A stretch of DNA of 17,715 nt from Candidatus Zixiibacteriota bacterium (GTDB lineage: Bacteria; Zixibacteria; MSB-5A5; GN15; FEB-12), in assembly GCA_030591625.1 (NCBI GenBank), contig JAUVAR010000017.1, positions 1 through 17,715 of the forward strand. Reading direction: 5' to 3'. The stretch's first letter is position 1. Each line of letters begins with the position of its first letter. Shown piece after piece: positions 15,632 to 17,715 of the stretch. The notes beneath the pieces are model-generated. The model had not been told where the DNA came from. It did no database searches and worked only from the letters and a program-made list of their open reading frames with translations. The translations under genes were made by a program, and so were the position numbers.

Positions 15632-17201
15632 GAATTTCTTCCTTTGTTACTAATAATTCATAAGAAGTCGTATCCCGGTACACGAATTCATAACTTTTTT
15701 CAAATTCAGATTCTGTCTTTGCAATTTCTACATATTTTAAAATATCTTTAACAGCTGGTTCAATACGATCCAACAACGGTTTGGGATAAATACCAATCCA
15801 GAAGATTAACGCAACAAGTGGAAACATGATTAATTTTTCACGAGGCGATAAATCTAATAATTTTGCATTCTCAGGATTATCAACATTACCAAACACAACT
15901 CGTTGATACATCCACAGCATATAACATGCAGCCAAAATAACACCACTCGCAGCAAAAATTGCCCAAACCTGTAATGATTTAAAAGCACCAAGTAAGATCA
16001 AAAATTCTCCGACAAACCCGTTAGTTAATGGAAGACCAATTGAAGAAAGCGTCACAATCATGAAGATGGTCGAAAAGACCGGCATCACTTTAGCCAGTCC
16101 GCCAAAATCAGCAATCATACGAGTGTGTCGTCGTTCGTAAATCATTCCAACCAACAAGAATAATGCACCGGTCGAAATCCCATGATTGATCATTTGCAGA
16201 ACAGAACCTTCAAGGCCATTCAAATTAAGAGCAAACATCCCAAGCATGACAAATCCCATGTGCGAAACCGACGAGTATGCAACAAGCGATTTTATATCTT
16301 TCTGTACCATCGAAACAAGCGCACCATAGATGATTGCAATCACGGCAAGAGTCGCAATATATGGCGTATAAGCAATCGCTGCTTCAGGAAATAGTGGTAA
16401 ACAAATCCTCAGGAAACCGTAAGTACCCATCTTAAGCAGCACACCGGCAAGTATTACAGATCCTGCTGTTGGTGCCTGGACGTGTGCGTCGGGAAGCCAT
16501 GTATGGAACGGCCATAGTGGAACTTTAATTGCAAAAGCCAAAGCAAACGCACCAAACAACCACATTTGAACCTGACCGGCTATCGGCATTTTCATCATCT
16601 GCAACAAATCAAATGTATATTCGCCCGCAAAAGCATAATATTCAAAATATAGATACAAAAGCGCAACAAGCATCAAAAGTGAGCCGAACATTGTGAACAG
16701 CACAAATTTAATCGCTGCATACATTTTCTTAGGTCCTCCCCACACACCAATGAGGAAATACATAGGAACAAGCATTACTTCCCAGAAAACATAGAACAGG
16801 AACAAATCAAGCGAACAGAACACGCCGATCATTCCAACTTCTAAAAGTAACATCAACAGGAAAAAACCACGAACAGATTTTACAACCGATTGCCATGAAG
16901 AAAGCACACAGATTACGGTCAATATCGTGGTCAGCACAATCAGCAACAGAGAAATTCCATCAATCCCCAAATGAAGATTTATTCCAAACTCTGCAATCCA
17001 TGTGTGATTGACTTCAAACTGCATTCCCGATGCAACCGGGTCAAACCAGTAGTAAACTGCAAACGAAAGAAGCATTGTAATAAACGAAACTATCAGGCTT
17101 ACACCTTTGATCGTATCTGCAAGCTTCTCAGGTAAGAGAGCGATAATAACCACTCCCACCAACGGGATAAATATTAATAATGGCAGAATTATCTGTTCCA
17201 T
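15624..17201 (-). CDS. nuoM: NADH-quinone oxidoreductase subunit M
   Basis: Second antiporter-like proton-pumping subunit of complex I, 525 residues. Key residues aligned with E. coli NuoM are seen: Glu141 (FYVFWEVMLVPMY), Lys226 (FAIKVPLWPFHTWLPDAH), Lys257 (LLKMGTYGF) and Glu399 (GFVGEFLIL). The last about 40 residues (from 485) form a charged hydrophilic tail (EIAKTESEFEKSYEF), longer than usual for the family as I know it. It starts three bases after the nuoL stop and its own stop overlaps the glutaredoxin ATG, so nuoL, nuoM and grx are tightly coupled. Confidence 0.97.
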   Translation of the reverse strand: MEQIILPLLIFIPLVGVVIIALLPEKLADTIKGVSLIVSFITMLLSFAVYYWFDPVASGMQFEVNHTWIAEFGINLHLGIDGISLLLIVLTTILTVICVLSSWQSVVKSVRGFFLLMLLLEVGMIGVFCSLDLFLFYVFWEVMLVPMYFLIGVWGGPKKMYAAIKFVLFTMFGSLLMLVALLYLYFEYYAFAGEYTFDLLQMMKMPIAGQVQMWLFGAFALAFAIKVPLWPFHTWLPDAHVQAPTAGSVILAGVLLKMGTYGFLRICLPLFPEAAIAYTPYIATLAVIAIIYGALVSMVQKDIKSLVAYSSVSHMGFVMLGMFALNLNGLEGSVLQMINHGISTGALFLLVGMIYERRHTRMIADFGGLAKVMPVFSTIFMIVTLSSIGLPLTNGFVGEFLILLGAFKSLQVWAIFAASGVILAACYMLWMYQRVVFGNVDNPENAKLLDLSPREKLIMFPLVALIFWIGIYPKPLLDRIEPAVKDILKYVEIAKTESEFEKSYEFVYRDTTSYELLVTKEEIHE

Positions 17202-17204
17202 GCC

Positions 17205-17715
17205 CTATCCGAATATAAAGTAAGCAACAATCGCCACCACACCGGTGAGGAATATTGTCGCGTAGTTTCTAACTCTTCCTGACTGCGTATAACGCAACAG
17301 GTCTGATGCATCACCGGCAACTCTGGCCAGTCCGTTAACAAGTCCATCTATAATAACAACATCAACAAATTTCCATAAGAATACCGATCCATAAATAAGC
17401 GGTCTGATAATCATAGCACCGTATGCCTCATCGACCCAATATTTATTCAAAAGTAACTTGTGAACGCCACTGAGTTTCTCACGCAGCTTGGTTGTCGCAT
17501 TCAAATTCTTATTATATAAATAATATGCCAGGTAGATCGACACGAGGACCAATCCAACCGAAAATCCCATCAGCATCCACTCCATCGAAGCAGAACCCGG
17601 TCCAGAACTTAGAGCATGAGTTGCCGCGGCCTGATGCGGTCCCGCAAGAACCGGAGCGAGCCATTCTTCAAGGTAATTTGTTGCTCCAAAGATATGTGGC
17701 ATTCCTATATATCCA
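17205..17715 (-). CDS. nuoL: NADH-quinone oxidoreductase subunit L, C-terminal part (cut by window edge)
   Basis: C-terminal portion of the third antiporter-like subunit of complex I. The frame is open to the right edge and reads GYIGMPHIFGATNYLEEWL at the junction, matching the region before the lateral helix of NuoL. The first internal Met (17702) is therefore not a true start. The remainder contains a transmembrane helix (about FSVGLVLVSIYLAYYLY), the LLLNKYWVDEAYG motif typical of the NuoL tail, the lateral-helix segment and a final hydrophobic helix ending at TAG. The nuoM ATG follows three bases later. The order nuoL-nuoM-nuoN is the usual end of a nuo operon, here interrupted by the glutaredoxin gene. 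Confidence 0.95.
   Translation of the reverse strand, partial: GYIGMPHIFGATNYLEEWLAPVLAGPHQAAATHALSSGPGSASMEWMLMGFSVGLVLVSIYLAYYLYNKNLNATTKLREKLSGVHKLLLNKYWVDEAYGAMIIRPLIYGSVFLWKFVDVVIIDGLVNGLARVAGDASDLLRYTQSGRVRNYATIFLTGVVAIVAYFIFG

Noticed and set aside
17205..17702. A separate 165-residue membrane protein gene
   Set aside because: The frame is open through the window edge and the sequence is the standard C-terminal part of NuoL.

Overview
The window (about 42% GC by eye, low-repeat, dense bacterial gene packing) looks like chromosome from an uncultured bacterium of the FCB-like lineages. Candidate phylum Zixibacteria is my best guess. The basis is the secreted subtilisin-like protease ending in a cysteine-framed dockerin-type calcium repeat (DVNGDGVVDIGDL), a tail style I associate with that group. 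This is inference; a marker-gene tree would decide it. UGA is a normal stop here (clc, nuoM), so the genetic code is standard.

Left part (1-4136, + strand): the 3' part of a PAS histidine kinase gene is joined by a TAATG overlap to a gene for a cytoplasmic Ser/Thr kinase with a long TPR tail, so the two are translationally coupled. A perfect hairpin terminator follows. On the - strand the same hairpin carries a T-rich tail and ends a tiny independent gene (4152-4244). That gene encodes an unrecognised 30-residue peptide with its own promoter and a strong ribosome binding site.

Middle (4515-10945): a ClC-type anion transporter with two CBS domains (-), a DAO-family flavin oxidoreductase (+), a secreted alpha/beta hydrolase with an apparently damaged triad (+), a GAF protein with a lone histidine-kinase phosphoacceptor domain and no ATPase domain (-), and purF (+) with its own promoter.

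Right part (11102-17715): the secreted S8 protease with dockerin-like tail (+) converges on the proton-pumping end of a complex I operon (nuoL-nuoM-grx-nuoN, - strand) at a shared bidirectional terminator. Between nuoM and nuoN sits a small glutaredoxin. Its apparent UGA stop is followed by Gly-Ile-UAA and, 19 nt downstream of the UGA, by a hairpin with a GGUC loop, the arrangement of the E. coli fdhF SECIS. I read it as a selenoprotein of the Uxx-star glutaredoxin-like type, which standard gene callers truncate by three residues. This is the most notable observation in the window. The 30-residue peptide gene is second.
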